From contig NZ_VNHX01000011.1 in assembly GCF_008124885.1 (NCBI RefSeq), positions 1-64,000 of the forward strand: DNA of 64,000 nucleotides, in the 5' to 3' direction. The notes beneath the pieces are model-generated. The model saw only the letters and a list, made by a program, of their open reading frames with translations, did not search any database and was not told where the DNA came from. The DNA comes from Sphingobacterium allocomposti. Lineage in GTDB: Bacteria > Bacteroidota > Bacteroidia > Sphingobacteriales > Sphingobacteriaceae. The position numbers and the translations under genes are program-made. This document shows positions 56,110 through 64,000 of the stretch, one piece after another (position 1 is the stretch's first letter; each line of letters begins with the position of its first letter).

Positions 56110-56671
56110 CTACAATAAAGAATGTAGATAGTTGGCCGTGTCAGTTAGACCGGATTTTCGTAACTGATCCAAAACTTGATACATATCCATTTTCGGATTT
56201 TTCTTATGTACCACCATTTCACGGAACGCTTTTATAGACACCTCATGGTTAAGATCTATAATATCCGTCAAAAAATCATCCGCGATTTTTATACCGAGGC
56301 CAAAAGAATTTAGATAGTCCTTCGGAAAGTCCTTGATATTATTCGTCGATGACATTCGCATTAGACTTGATAGCAGCAGCTAATACATGACGATCATTCA
56401 AATCGGGTAACGTTAGATTCGGAATAATCCCTTCATAGTTTAACACGAACGCATCGGGAAAAGCTTTATTCGGAGCCGAGGCTCTCATTTCCGCTTCCTC
56501 TTTTGAAATACCTTTCCGCACCATCACCGCTTTCCATTCGTCGAATATATTGGCGCTCCATTTCGGAGTATACAGATCATAATGCGCAAACCAAAGCAAA
56601 AGATCGCGTATAACTACCGGATAGATTACATTCGTATCCAGTACAGCCGTAAATCGTACACTATGAATCAT
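56110..56671 (-). pseudogene. PIN-domain ribonuclease (VapC-like toxin), frameshifted
   Basis: Starts at the ATG at 56671 (MIHSVRFTAVLDTNVIYPV, with the first conserved Asp in LDTNV). The first frame ends at ANVIDE near 56339. The C-terminal part continues in another frame: TNNIKDFPKDYLNSFGLGI to 56110. In intact PIN_3 proteins this junction reads like NVIVTNNIKDFP, so a small indel near 56345-56350 breaks the gene and removes the last conserved acidic residue from the first product. It overlaps the excisionase-like gene by 11 nt. Confidence 0.8.
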
Positions 56672-57125
56672 AGAGGCCAAGATCTTCGTCAAGATTCATC
56701 ATATCGATTAAGTGGTTTTTCTGCTCAGCTTTCATCTGCTTTTTGTATTCAACTACGTCTTCGAAAACTATTCTGCGATGCTTTCCTACTTTTGTATATT
56801 GAATCTTCCCTTCCTCAAGTAGTTTAACCAGATGAGGACGGGAACAACCAAGCATCTCAGCAGCTTTTTGCGTCGTTACCTCCGTAGCGAGTGGTACAAT
56901 CGAGATCGGCTTCCCCTCTGACATAGCTTTCAGAATACTGCTGAATAACTTAAGCGCCCGTAAAGGCACGACTATTTTGTCCTTGGTTTCTTCTATCTCA
57001 ATTTCAGCCTTTTCTGTGTTTAAGCGCTCAATTACAGTTGCCAACGAATCGTATGATTCCATTGCAACTTTCTGCTCTGCTTTTGAAGGCCTGTTAATTC
57101 TATCTATGGTTTCCATATCTGCCAT
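56661..57125 (-). CDS. Excisionase-like HTH protein, partner of the PIN toxin
   Basis: 154 aa. VTTQKAAEMLGCSRPHLVKLLEEGKIQYTKVGKHRRIVFEDVVEY is an excisionase-type HTH domain in the C-terminal half. The N-terminal half is helical and charged (ATVIERLNTEKAEIEIEETK). The gene order, antitoxin first and PIN_3 protein next with an overlap, matches known PIN/excisionase-family toxin-antitoxin pairs. The antitoxin appears intact although the toxin is broken. Confidence 0.82.
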   Translation of the reverse strand: MADMETIDRINRPSKAEQKVAMESYDSLATVIERLNTEKAEIEIEETKDKIVVPLRALKLFSSILKAMSEGKPISIVPLATEVTTQKAAEMLGCSRPHLVKLLEEGKIQYTKVGKHRRIVFEDVVEYKKQMKAEQKNHLIDMMNLDEDLGLYDS

Positions 57126-57199
57126 CCTTTCTGATTACATCACAAAAATAAACGAAATATTCGAAATAAACGAAAAAAAAGATAAAGGGGATAGAAATC

Positions 57200-57222
57200 A
57201 GCCCAATATTCTACCTTGGGCT
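57200..57222 (-). terminator. Weak terminator hairpin after the acyltransferase gene
   Basis: AGCCCAA (57200-57206) pairs with TTGGGCT (57216-57222). On the minus strand a T-rich tract follows about 25 nt later, so termination here is uncertain. Confidence 0.4.
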
Positions 57223-57264
57223 TCGACCCTGTCAGGCTGAGCGCGACATGAACGCCCGTGTACT

Positions 57265-59145
57265 TCAATAATGTACAGCGGGTTCTTCAAATATCCTTTT
57301 TTGAAAAAGTTCTGCGTATTGATCGGTGCCGTAGATAGAGAAATGGTCGGCATCGTACATGTAGGTTTCGGCGCCATCGCCTTTCCGGAGCAAAGGCGAC
57401 TGATACACGTCTATGTATTTATTCGATATGCTCGAATTTTTTAAATAGCTATTCACTTTGGTGCGATATTTTACGAGGTACGCCTGTGGCTCCACCCCAA
57501 ACTTCCGGCGCAGATTTTCTATCGCCGGATATTCTACAGTGTAAGCCTCCGTTTGCCCGATGTACACCACGGGGATCTGTAAGCGCTGAAAGTACCGCTC
57601 TATGCTATCAAGGTATGTGGCCACCTGATGCTTGGTGTACCCCGCATAGTTCGCCGACAAAATGACTTTGTCTATCTTCGGTGCGTGCCTCGGCAGATAC
57701 CGGTTATAGACGTAGTTCATTAAGTCCGTTGGCCCGGCAAATACGGATGTCACACCGGGGCTGGGAAACGTCTCATCGCCCGTGGCCTGAATAAGATTAA
57801 CATTGTTGTTCCTGGCCAGCTTTCGAAGGGTATGGGCGAACATGCCGGCATGGCAGTCGCCTAACAGAAGGTAGTTCTGCTGTGTCTCGGAAAATCGAAA
57901 CAGCGCCGTAGTATCGAACCCGTCGAACGACTTCCGTGATAACAGATGCTGCCGGTCAAAACCGAACTGATCGGGAGCCATGGTGCGGGGATACGCATGA
58001 AAAAAGCCTGCAAGCTTTTGGTCGTCTTCTTTTAGGACAGATTTCAACAGGGAAATTCGGGTGCCCAGAAAGGTACCGACAATAACAACAGCAGCCAGGG
58101 CAGACAACGGCATCAGCTGCCTCGACAGAACACTCCGCTCAACGCCATAATACGAACCTGTGGCGAGTGCGAAAGATAGCAGGAAGATCGCCAGCTTGCA
58201 CGCCCATAGGTCTGCCACACCAAAATAGACAGCTATAACAATAATGGGCCAGTGCCACAGGTACCAGGAGTATGAGATCGCGCCAACATAAGTGGTCAGC
58301 CGGCTGCGGAATATTTTCAGGTCTGGCTGAGCGATAAGAATACCGCCCGTTGCCAGCACAGGCACAGCAGCCCAGGCGGAAGGCCAAACGGCGCCCGAGA
58401 TCCCCATACCTCCTACGATTGCGGCAGTTAATACCATCAAACAGCATAGTGCCAATATGTTGCGGACACGCTGTGTCAGGCGGGAGACAAAAGCACCTTC
58501 ATAGAGAACGACCAGACCGCCGACAACAAATTCCCACACTCGGGTGGGCAGCATATAGAACGCGAACGAGGGTTTTTGCACTGAAAAATAAAGCATGCTG
58601 AGGAAGGAAAGCAGCACAAGCGCCAAAAGCAATATGCCGTCGCTTACTTTTTTTCGCTTAGCCACAACCCGCCAGCCCATTAAAAGCAGCGGATAGAGTA
58701 TATAAAACTGCCATTCGACGGATAACGACCATGTATGCAGCAGGAAATTTAGCTGTGCCGCCGGCTGAAAGTATCCTGACGAAAGGTAGTAGTACACATT
58801 CGAAACGAATAAACTGCTTGATAATCCGAAACGGCTATAGTCATACAGCTTGACGGGCAGCACGAAGTAAAGTATGATAAAGAAGGTGGCTACGACCAGC
58901 AGCAGGGCCGGATAGATCCGGAAGGTACGCCGCCTATAGAAATCTAACAGCTGAAAGGTTCCGTTATCTAACCCTCCGAGGATGATCTTTGTCATGAGAT
59001 AACCCGATAACACAAAGAATATGTCTACCCCTATAAAGCCGATGCTAAACCCCGGTACCTGTAGATGGTATAAAATGACGGCAAGCACAGCGACGCTGCG
59101 CAGAAAAGCAATATCGTACCGGAACTTCGTATCGTTCGATTTCAT
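57265..59145 (-). CDS. OafA-type acyltransferase with SGNH domain
   Basis: 626 aa inner-membrane protein. The N-terminal acyltransferase-3 domain has about ten helices, with FLRSVAVLAVILYHL (R and H of the active site) and DIFFVLSGYLMTK. The C-terminal periplasmic SGNH-like domain begins about residue 400: LLLGDCHAGMFA has an Asp-Cys-His at the position of the usual GDS block, and DADHFSIYG holds the Asp-His pair. It probably O-acetylates the surface polysaccharide. It stands alone between repeat-rich regions. Confidence 0.88.
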   Translation of the reverse strand: MKSNDTKFRYDIAFLRSVAVLAVILYHLQVPGFSIGFIGVDIFFVLSGYLMTKIILGGLDNGTFQLLDFYRRRTFRIYPALLLVVATFFIILYFVLPVKLYDYSRFGLSSSLFVSNVYYYLSSGYFQPAAQLNFLLHTWSLSVEWQFYILYPLLLMGWRVVAKRKKVSDGILLLALVLLSFLSMLYFSVQKPSFAFYMLPTRVWEFVVGGLVVLYEGAFVSRLTQRVRNILALCCLMVLTAAIVGGMGISGAVWPSAWAAVPVLATGGILIAQPDLKIFRSRLTTYVGAISYSWYLWHWPIIVIAVYFGVADLWACKLAIFLLSFALATGSYYGVERSVLSRQLMPLSALAAVVIVGTFLGTRISLLKSVLKEDDQKLAGFFHAYPRTMAPDQFGFDRQHLLSRKSFDGFDTTALFRFSETQQNYLLLGDCHAGMFAHTLRKLARNNNVNLIQATGDETFPSPGVTSVFAGPTDLMNYVYNRYLPRHAPKIDKVILSANYAGYTKHQVATYLDSIERYFQRLQIPVVYIGQTEAYTVEYPAIENLRRKFGVEPQAYLVKYRTKVNSYLKNSSISNKYIDVYQSPLLRKGDGAETYMYDADHFSIYGTDQYAELFQKRIFEEPAVHY

Positions 59146-59979
59146 TGGATAGAGGTAGATACAACAAACTTAACTAAAATAGTTAGATGTAAGAAGTGAG
59201 ATTTGAGTAGTTGGAAAAGTTAGATGGGTTAGAATGGTTAGAATGGTTAGATGACGCTCGTTGCTATCAAAAACCACTTCACGATTTATAGCCGTCCGCC
59301 ACTAGCTATCTGCTATCTGCCATCCGCCATCTGCCATTAGCCATCCGCTATTAGCCCCTCTTTACATCTTTACAAATCAACGACTTTACGGCTACTATTA
59401 GGAGTTAGGGGTTAGGGATTAGGGGATAGAATAGTGAGATGAGTTAGAATGGATAGGTGACGGTTGCTATCAAAAACCACTTCAAGGCTTATAGCTTATA
59501 GCCATTAGCAACTTTGCGAATATGCGACTTTGCAAATCAACAACTTCGCGACTTTACATCTATTCCAAGGCAGCCCTGTGCTCGGGGAAGGACCGGCATT
59601 GGTTCGACTGCGTCAGCGGGCCGCAATAATAGCCGTTAAGAACCGTTCCTTGTCTGAACGAAGTGAGTTTGGAACGGTTTAGGCTAGGATAAGGCACGGT
59701 AGCATCAAGAACCTCGGCCGGAAAGGACCTTGTTTACTTGGGTCCCTCCAAGTAAAACCCCGCCCCGGGTTGAGGGGCAGTAAAGATGTGAGAAGTCAGA
59801 TATTAGAAGTGAGATTTGAGTAGTTAGAAACTAGGTATGAGGTAATTTTCGGTTCATCCTAGGAGTTCGGGCCTTTACATCTTTACAAATCAACGACTTT
59901 ACAGTTTATAGCCATCTGCTATCTGCCGTAAGCTATCTGCCCTTATTAACTTCGCGACTTTACAACTATTGGGATACCA
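59146..59979. repeat. Repeat-mosaic intergenic region
   Basis: Heptamers AGAAGTG (59190), nonamers GGTTAGAAT (59220-59250), heptamers GCCATCT/GCTATTA (59290-59360), GTTAGGG-type heptamers (59400-59430), octamers CTTTGCRA (59505-59560), and a modular element at 59569-59778. No credible gene. Confidence 0.83.
59569..59778 (+). repeat. Modular intergenic element, variant 2, copy 2
   Basis: Same middle as 7191-7398, including AGAACCGTTCCTTGTCTGAA, GTTTGGAACGGTTTAGGC and AAGAACCTCGGCCGG. The ends are those of all six copies. Confidence 0.78.
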
Positions 59980-60456
59980 TTAGCTAATAGCTACATCAAA
60001 TTCGGGCCCACGAACTTCGGACACCGGAATACGGGCTTTAAAAGTCTGCTCGCGGCCATGCTGGTCGGTAAAATACCCCTGTAGGCTCACCTGAACATTG
60101 TGACTTTTATTTCCCGAGAGTGCGCTTCTCCGGACTTTAAAGCTTACAGACAGCACTTGCGCCTTATCCGTTTTCGACTTAAAATAGATCTGGTCGAAAG
60201 CGGTCACCTGAAAGATAGCAGTGCTGAACTGCAATTTCGTAATGACCACTGTCTTCACCTTCGCATGCATATCCCGCAGTTCTAATACCACGGAACCTCT
60301 TTTATACGCATCCATCGACTGGCGGACATCATGAAACTGGAGATGTACGCTCATATCGAGATACTTTCTAAAAAGTACATAGCGGCGTTGCTCGCGGATC
60401 AGATAGACGGCGGCAATAACCAAAATCAATAGCACCAAAATAGTATGTACTTGCAT
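59980..60456 (-). CDS. Small single-span membrane protein (paralogue 1)
   Basis: 158 aa. An N-terminal anchor (HTILVLLILVIAAVYLI) is followed by a soluble domain of alternating strands (GSVVLELRDMHAKVKTVVIT, VQVSLQGYFTDQHGREQTF). It shares length, topology and several positions with the product of 60571-61041 (RKYLDMSVHLQF against KRYFDLRASLLW; KRGSVVLEL against VRGSLLLEL). No family recognised. Confidence 0.65.
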   Translation of the reverse strand: MQVHTILVLLILVIAAVYLIREQRRYVLFRKYLDMSVHLQFHDVRQSMDAYKRGSVVLELRDMHAKVKTVVITKLQFSTAIFQVTAFDQIYFKSKTDKAQVLSVSFKVRRSALSGNKSHNVQVSLQGYFTDQHGREQTFKARIPVSEVRGPEFDVAIS

Positions 60457-60570
60457 CGTTGTGGCAAATTATATCTTTGTAACAAAGATAACACACTATT
60501 GTTTAGCGAACTATCTATTTTGATGAAGAAATTGTTAATAGCCAGCCAGTTAGGTATCGACAAAATGTGC

Positions 60571-61041
60571 TTATGCGAAATCCTCGGCAACCGGCAAGGC
60601 TTGTTCATCTAAACGGAGTGAATAGCGCGCGACAGCTGCACTTTTCTTATTTTCTTTGTGAACAATATAGCCTGTCAGTTCGACCGTCAGTTCCTTGTTG
60701 CGGATAGCAGATAAGTACTTCCGTGCTATGTAAATAGCTACGGAGAGCTGCTGCCCCTCGTTTGCAGCATCCAGATAGAGTTTATCAAAATTACGCAGGT
60801 GAAGCTCCTTTCTAGAGAAGCGGACAGATTCGATTAAAAAACCTTTACCATCAGCGAAGCTTTGTGTAAGCTCCAGCAAAAGCGAGCCCCGCACCAGCTG
60901 GTCGGCCTGCTGCTCTTCTGGCCAAAGTAGAGAAGCCCGTAAATCAAAATAACGTTTAAATCGAAGAGAAGGCAACTTCTGGAAAAAGAAATACCAAAGG
61001 AAAGCAAGCGCACATAAAATAAAAAGGACAAACAAATACAT
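60571..61041 (-). CDS. Small single-span membrane protein (paralogue 2)
   Basis: 156 aa. Anchor MYLFVLFILCALAFLWYFFF, then RFKRYFDLRASLLWPEEQQADQLVRGSLLLELTQ, ELTVELTGYIVHKENKKSAA. Tandem paralogue of the gene 114 nt downstream. The domain could be periplasmic or cytoplasmic; positive charges after the helix favour the cytoplasm. Neighbourhood of the CpsB-like phosphatase and acyltransferase suggests an envelope role, without direct evidence. Confidence 0.65.
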   Translation of the reverse strand: MYLFVLFILCALAFLWYFFFQKLPSLRFKRYFDLRASLLWPEEQQADQLVRGSLLLELTQSFADGKGFLIESVRFSRKELHLRNFDKLYLDAANEGQQLSVAIYIARKYLSAIRNKELTVELTGYIVHKENKKSAAVARYSLRLDEQALPVAEDFA

Positions 61042-61401
61042 TACACGTTATAAATAGTTCCTTTAATTAACGTGCGTTTTTCATGGTTATTACCTAAAAA
61101 GGGAAACGATAATCTGTTTCCATGAATCATTGTCGCTGACGGAGCGCTCGGAGTTAGGAGTTAAAGGCTGTACAAATTAAGCCCTTTGCGACTTAACAAC
61201 TTTGCGAATCAACGATTTAAGATATTCGACCCCGATGGGGTCGTGTAATTGATGTACGGCTTTCTATTGAGATGCGACCCCTACGGGGTCGACTGTTGCG
61301 CTGAGGCTTTACGACTTTGCAGCTATTGGGATACGACCCCTTTGGGGTCGCTTTACGACTTTACAACTTCGCGACTTTGCAAATTTTGCGAATCACGAAC
61401 A
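61042..61401. repeat. Intergenic region with paired GACCCC hairpins
   Basis: 360 bp. The first 100 nt may be the promoter of the paralogue gene. Then octamers (CTTTGCGA, 61183-61220) and three hairpins GACCCC-N-GGGGTC at about 61221, 61279 and 61335. No gene. Confidence 0.75.
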
Positions 61402-62187
61402 CTAAATCGCCAATGAAAGGTCATCCTGCTTACCAAACAATGTTCTGTTTTGGATTGCATTTCCCTTAAGGAGCTCTTCCAGATTGTATTTGGTCAGCAC
61501 CTCTTTGATGGCACGTAAGTGGCGCTCGTGGTGCATATCCGTTCCAACAAGGTCGTACATTCCCGATTTAATCAGCATCAGCGCAGCCGACTTTACATGT
61601 TCTCCGTAGTAACGCGACACCGACAGGACGTTGAGTTGAAGTAGACAGCCTGCTTTTTTTATCTCTTTAAAAACTTTGAAGTTCTGGTGGTAATAATTGT
61701 ATCGCTCGGGATGGGCTAAAATGGGTTGATAGCCTTTCTCTTGGATATCTTTTATAGTTTGGAATAATGCTTTGGACTCCGATAAATAAGACATCTCAAT
61801 CAACATACACTTATTCGGCAATGGGCAAAGATTGTTGGTGCGGATCAGTTCGGCCAGCTGGTCGTCGATCATATACTCCGCGGAGTAATGCAAATCGAAT
61901 GTTACGTCCTCCTCCTTTAATGCCGAGGTTAGCTTCTGGTAGGCCTCCTTAATCGTAACCGGATTGTTGTTGTGTACGCCGTGCATAACATGGGGAGTCG
62001 CGACAGCATGTTTAATCCCCAGATCCTTAAGCCCTTTCACCAACCGGACCGAAGTTTCCAAGTCTGGACTCCCATCGTCGATACCGGGGAGAAGATGGTT
62101 GTGCATATCCCACCCGAGCCATGAAAGATCGTGCTTTAAAATTTCTGCTTTTTGCTTTTTTCCAAATAGGTTATTCCAAAATCCCAT
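61402..62187 (-). CDS. cpsB: CpsB/CapC-family tyrosine-protein phosphatase
   Basis: 261 aa from the ATG at 62187; the nine preceding in-frame codons have no support. WDMHNHLLPGIDDGSPD is the PHP-type metal site, with ATPHVMHG, ILAHPERYNYY and GTDMHHERHL supplying further metal ligands. The family dephosphorylates BY-kinases such as the Wzc-like protein encoded at 7580-10000. An N-terminal extension of about 30 residues (MGFWNNLFGKKQK) precedes the domain. Confidence 0.92.
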   Translation of the reverse strand: MGFWNNLFGKKQKAEILKHDLSWLGWDMHNHLLPGIDDGSPDLETSVRLVKGLKDLGIKHAVATPHVMHGVHNNNPVTIKEAYQKLTSALKEEDVTFDLHYSAEYMIDDQLAELIRTNNLCPLPNKCMLIEMSYLSESKALFQTIKDIQEKGYQPILAHPERYNYYHQNFKVFKEIKKAGCLLQLNVLSVSRYYGEHVKSAALMLIKSGMYDLVGTDMHHERHLRAIKEVLTKYNLEELLKGNAIQNRTLFGKQDDLSLAI

Positions 62188-62514
62188 AATACTTTTATCT
62201 TTTACAAGAATCAAGCCTTGGTTATAGGCTAATAATTATGCCACAAAGGTAACGTTTTCCGCATGAATTCGGACAAGATTTCTAACATTGTAGTTTTAAA
62301 GTTACAATACATTGTCTACTATTATAGACGACCGAACCCAATAATATTCAAAAATATAACGGCACATAGTCCTAAAACGCTACAGTTTTTTGTTATAAAA
62401 CGTTATATATCTGTTTAAACAACAGAATGATAGAAAAGTTTTTAGTTGATGGCTACTGGCTTATGGCTATTGCGTATCTGCCATTGTTTATCCGCTATTA
62501 GCGCCTTTTTACAC

Positions 62515-62796
62515 CTTTACAAATCAACGACTTTACATTTTAGAAGTGAGAAGTCAGATATTAGAAGTGAGATTTGAGTAGTGAGTAGTGAGTAACGTAG
62601 GCTTATAGCTGCTATTAGCCATTAGCTATCAGCCATGAGATTACTTCGTCGTCGTACGAGGGCTTCGATAAGCTCAGCTTGACATCGTCGAAGGATAGAC
62701 AATGGAAGGAGTAGTTAGTATGAAGAAGTGAGAAAAGTTAGATGGAGCTACACTACCCGAATCAGCAACTCGACGACTTTACGGCTTATAGCCATT
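62515..62796 (+). repeat. 282-bp direct repeat, copy 1
   Basis: Matches 62847-63128 throughout on reading both copies line by line (offset 332 bp). Contains CGTCGTACGAGGGCTTCGAT and a block of heptamers. Confidence 0.88.
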
Positions 62797-62846
62797 TGCT
62801 ATCTGCTATCTGCCATCAGCCATCTGCTATTAGCCCCTCTTTATAT

Positions 62847-63128
62847 CTTTACAAATCAACGACTTTACATTTTAGAAGTGAGAAGTCAGATATTAGAAGT
62901 GAGATTTGAGTAGTGAGTAGTGAGTAACGTAGGCTTATAGCTGCTATTAGCCATTAGCTATCAGCCATGAGATTACTTCGTCGTCGTACGAGGGCTTCGA
63001 TAAGCTCAGCTTGACATCGTCGAAGGATAGACAATGGAAGGAGTAGTTAGTATGAAGAAGTGAGAAAAGTTAGATGGAGCTACACTACCCGAATCAGCAA
63101 CTCGACGACTTTACGGCTTATAGCCATT
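62847..63128 (+). repeat. 282-bp direct repeat, copy 2
   Basis: Second copy. A third, partial copy (about 63281-63436) starts at GTCGTCGTACGAGG and differs in one internal segment (TACATCTTTACGAATC in place of TACACTACCCGAATC). Confidence 0.88.
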
Positions 63129-63420
63129 AGCTATCTGCCATCTGCTATTTGCTATCTGCCACCTGCCATCTGCTGTCTGCTATCTGCCATCAGCCACTCG
63201 CCTTTCACTTCACGACTTTACAAATTAACGACTTTACGGCTTATAGCCATTTGCTATCTGCTATCTGCTATCTGCTATCAGTCGTCGTACGAGGGCTTCG
63301 ATAAGCTCAGCTTGACATCGTCGAAGGATAGACAATGGAAGGAGTAGTTAGTATGAAGAAGTGAGAAAAGTTAGATGGAGTTACATCTTTACGAATCAGC
63401 AACTCGACGACTTTACGGCT

Positions 63421-63536
63421 TATAGCCATTTGCTATCTGCCATTTGCTATTTGCTATCTGCTATCTGCTATCTGCCATTTGCTATCTGCTATCTGCTATC
63501 TGCTATCTGCCATTTGCTATCTGCCATCTGCTATCC
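63421..63536. repeat. Pure heptamer array (GCTATCT/GCCATTT)
   Basis: About sixteen consecutive 7-bp units of the form GCYATYT. It reaches into the 3' end of the second rfbA: the final codons (IADGR, stop) on the minus strand are made of these units. Confidence 0.85.
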
Positions 63537-64000
63537 TCTTCAGATACTCGCCGTATCCCGACTTGACAAGCGGTTCTGCAAGAGCTAGCAGCTGTTGCCT
63601 ATCAATATATCCCATGCGGTAGGCCACTTCCTCTATGGCTCCGATTTTCATGCCCTGACGCTCTTCTATAACCTGTATAAACTGTCCAGCCTGCATCAGC
63701 GATTGGATGGTCCCTGTATCCAGCCATGCTGTTCCCCGATCAAACACCCCAACCTTCAGCTTGCCCCTTCGAAGATACTCTTTATTGATGTCCGTTATCT
63801 CCAATTCGCCACGCGCAGATGGTTTCAGTCCCTTTGAGATCCCCACCACGTCATTGTCGTAAAAGTATATCCCGGGCACCGCGTAGTCCGACTTCGGTTC
63901 TTTTGGCTTCTCCTCGATCGAAACAACGTTCCGTTCCGCATCAAACTCAACTACACCATAGCGCTCCGGATCGTGTACGGGATAGGCAAAAACCACTCCC
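63517..64000 (-). CDS. rfbA: Glucose-1-phosphate thymidylyltransferase, second copy, partial
   Basis: The 5' part lies beyond the right window edge. 161 codons are visible: [40 protein letters not shown] and [16 protein letters not shown] are RmlA motifs of the C-terminal two-thirds. It differs clearly from the copy at 27612-28496, so it is not a recent duplicate. The last few codons derive from the heptamer array. Confidence 0.93.
   Translation of the reverse strand, partial: GVVFAYPVHDPERYGVVEFDAERNVVSIEEKPKEPKSDYAVPGIYFYDNDVVGISKGLKPSARGELEITDINKEYLRRGKLKVGVFDRGTAWLDTGTIQSLMQAGQFIQVIEERQGMKIGAIEEVAYRMGYIDRQQLLALAEPLVKSGYGEYLKRIADGR

Larger units (their letters stand above)
62188..63516. 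repeat. Repeat-rich intergenic region with long direct repeats
   Basis: 62188-62430 is plain AT-rich upstream DNA of the phosphatase gene. From there to 63516 the sequence is repeat mosaic: octamers, AGAAGTG and GCCATCT heptamers, and two exact 282-bp direct repeats plus a third partial copy. No credible gene. Confidence 0.83.

Noticed and set aside
63421-63536. Heptamer array considered as a CRISPR
   Set aside because: Units are contiguous 7-mers without unique spacers, and no cas genes are present.
62728-63588. Plus-strand open frames of 61-95 codons in the repeat region
   Set aside because: Their translations are near-identical repeats of the direct-repeat and heptamer DNA (strings of CYLLSAI-type residues), not proteins.
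1-64000. tRNA, rRNA or tmRNA genes
   Set aside because: I looked for cloverleaf-like segments and conserved rRNA motifs and found none I could support.

Overview
The window looks like a chromosome segment of a Bacteroidota bacterium, most likely family Sphingobacteriaceae. The evidence is a SusC/SusD pair, families I know mainly from that group (DUF6520, DUF6266, DUF5675, DUF4954), moderate GC, weak Shine-Dalgarno sites, and a fused Wzz/tyrosine-kinase exopolysaccharide protein. This placement rests on gene content only.

Layout. (1) 1.2-6.2 kb, minus strand: nucleotidyltransferase, DUF4954 beta-helix protein and glmS, probably one hexosamine-precursor operon. (2) 7.6-33.1 kb, minus strand: a large Wzx/Wzy-type exopolysaccharide or capsule locus. 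It has a winged-helix regulator, a cytidylyltransferase-like protein, genes for UDP-GalNAcA (4-epimerase plus 6-dehydrogenase), dTDP-4-keto-6-deoxyglucose (rfbB, rfbA) with a VioA/WecE-like aminotransferase and a WecF-like transferase, flippase, polymerase, several GT4 transferases, a secreted hyaluronidase-like protein, genes for UDP-L-FucNAc (capE/F/G) with a WbuB-like transferase, a PglC/D/E-like initiating set, and the Wza/Wzc export pair. (3) 34.3-38.7 kb: a small cassette of tiny membrane proteins, DUF5675 and DUF6266, an 11-bp-phased repeat array, an excisionase-type HTH gene and orphan genes. (4) 38.7-46.7 kb: cNMP-binding and AraC regulators, DUF6520, and a SusC-SusD-TlpA nutrient-uptake operon. 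(5) 47.3-57.1 kb: an accessory, defence-like island with two related HTH-type proteins plus DUF2971, a convergent AAA ATPase/subtilase pair resembling the IetAS anti-phage system, and many remnants (serine hydrolase, GNAT, DUF1016/YhcG nuclease, PLD/helicase fragment, frameshifted PIN toxin with its excisionase-like partner, orphan HipB-like repressor). (6) 57.3-64 kb: O-acyltransferase with an SGNH domain, two related small membrane proteins, a CpsB-type tyrosine phosphatase that could oppose the Wzc kinase, and the 3' part of a second rfbA.

The long gene-free gaps near the polysaccharide genes share one repetitive vocabulary: degenerate tandem arrays of 7-, 8- and 9-bp units, GACC/GGTC hairpins, and six copies of a roughly 200-bp element with constant ends and two alternative middles. 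These repeats separate the polysaccharide gene blocks and could be substrates for recombination. A run of ten G near the start of one glycosyltransferase gene is a candidate phase-variation switch. I saw no tRNA, rRNA, CRISPR array or intact transposase.
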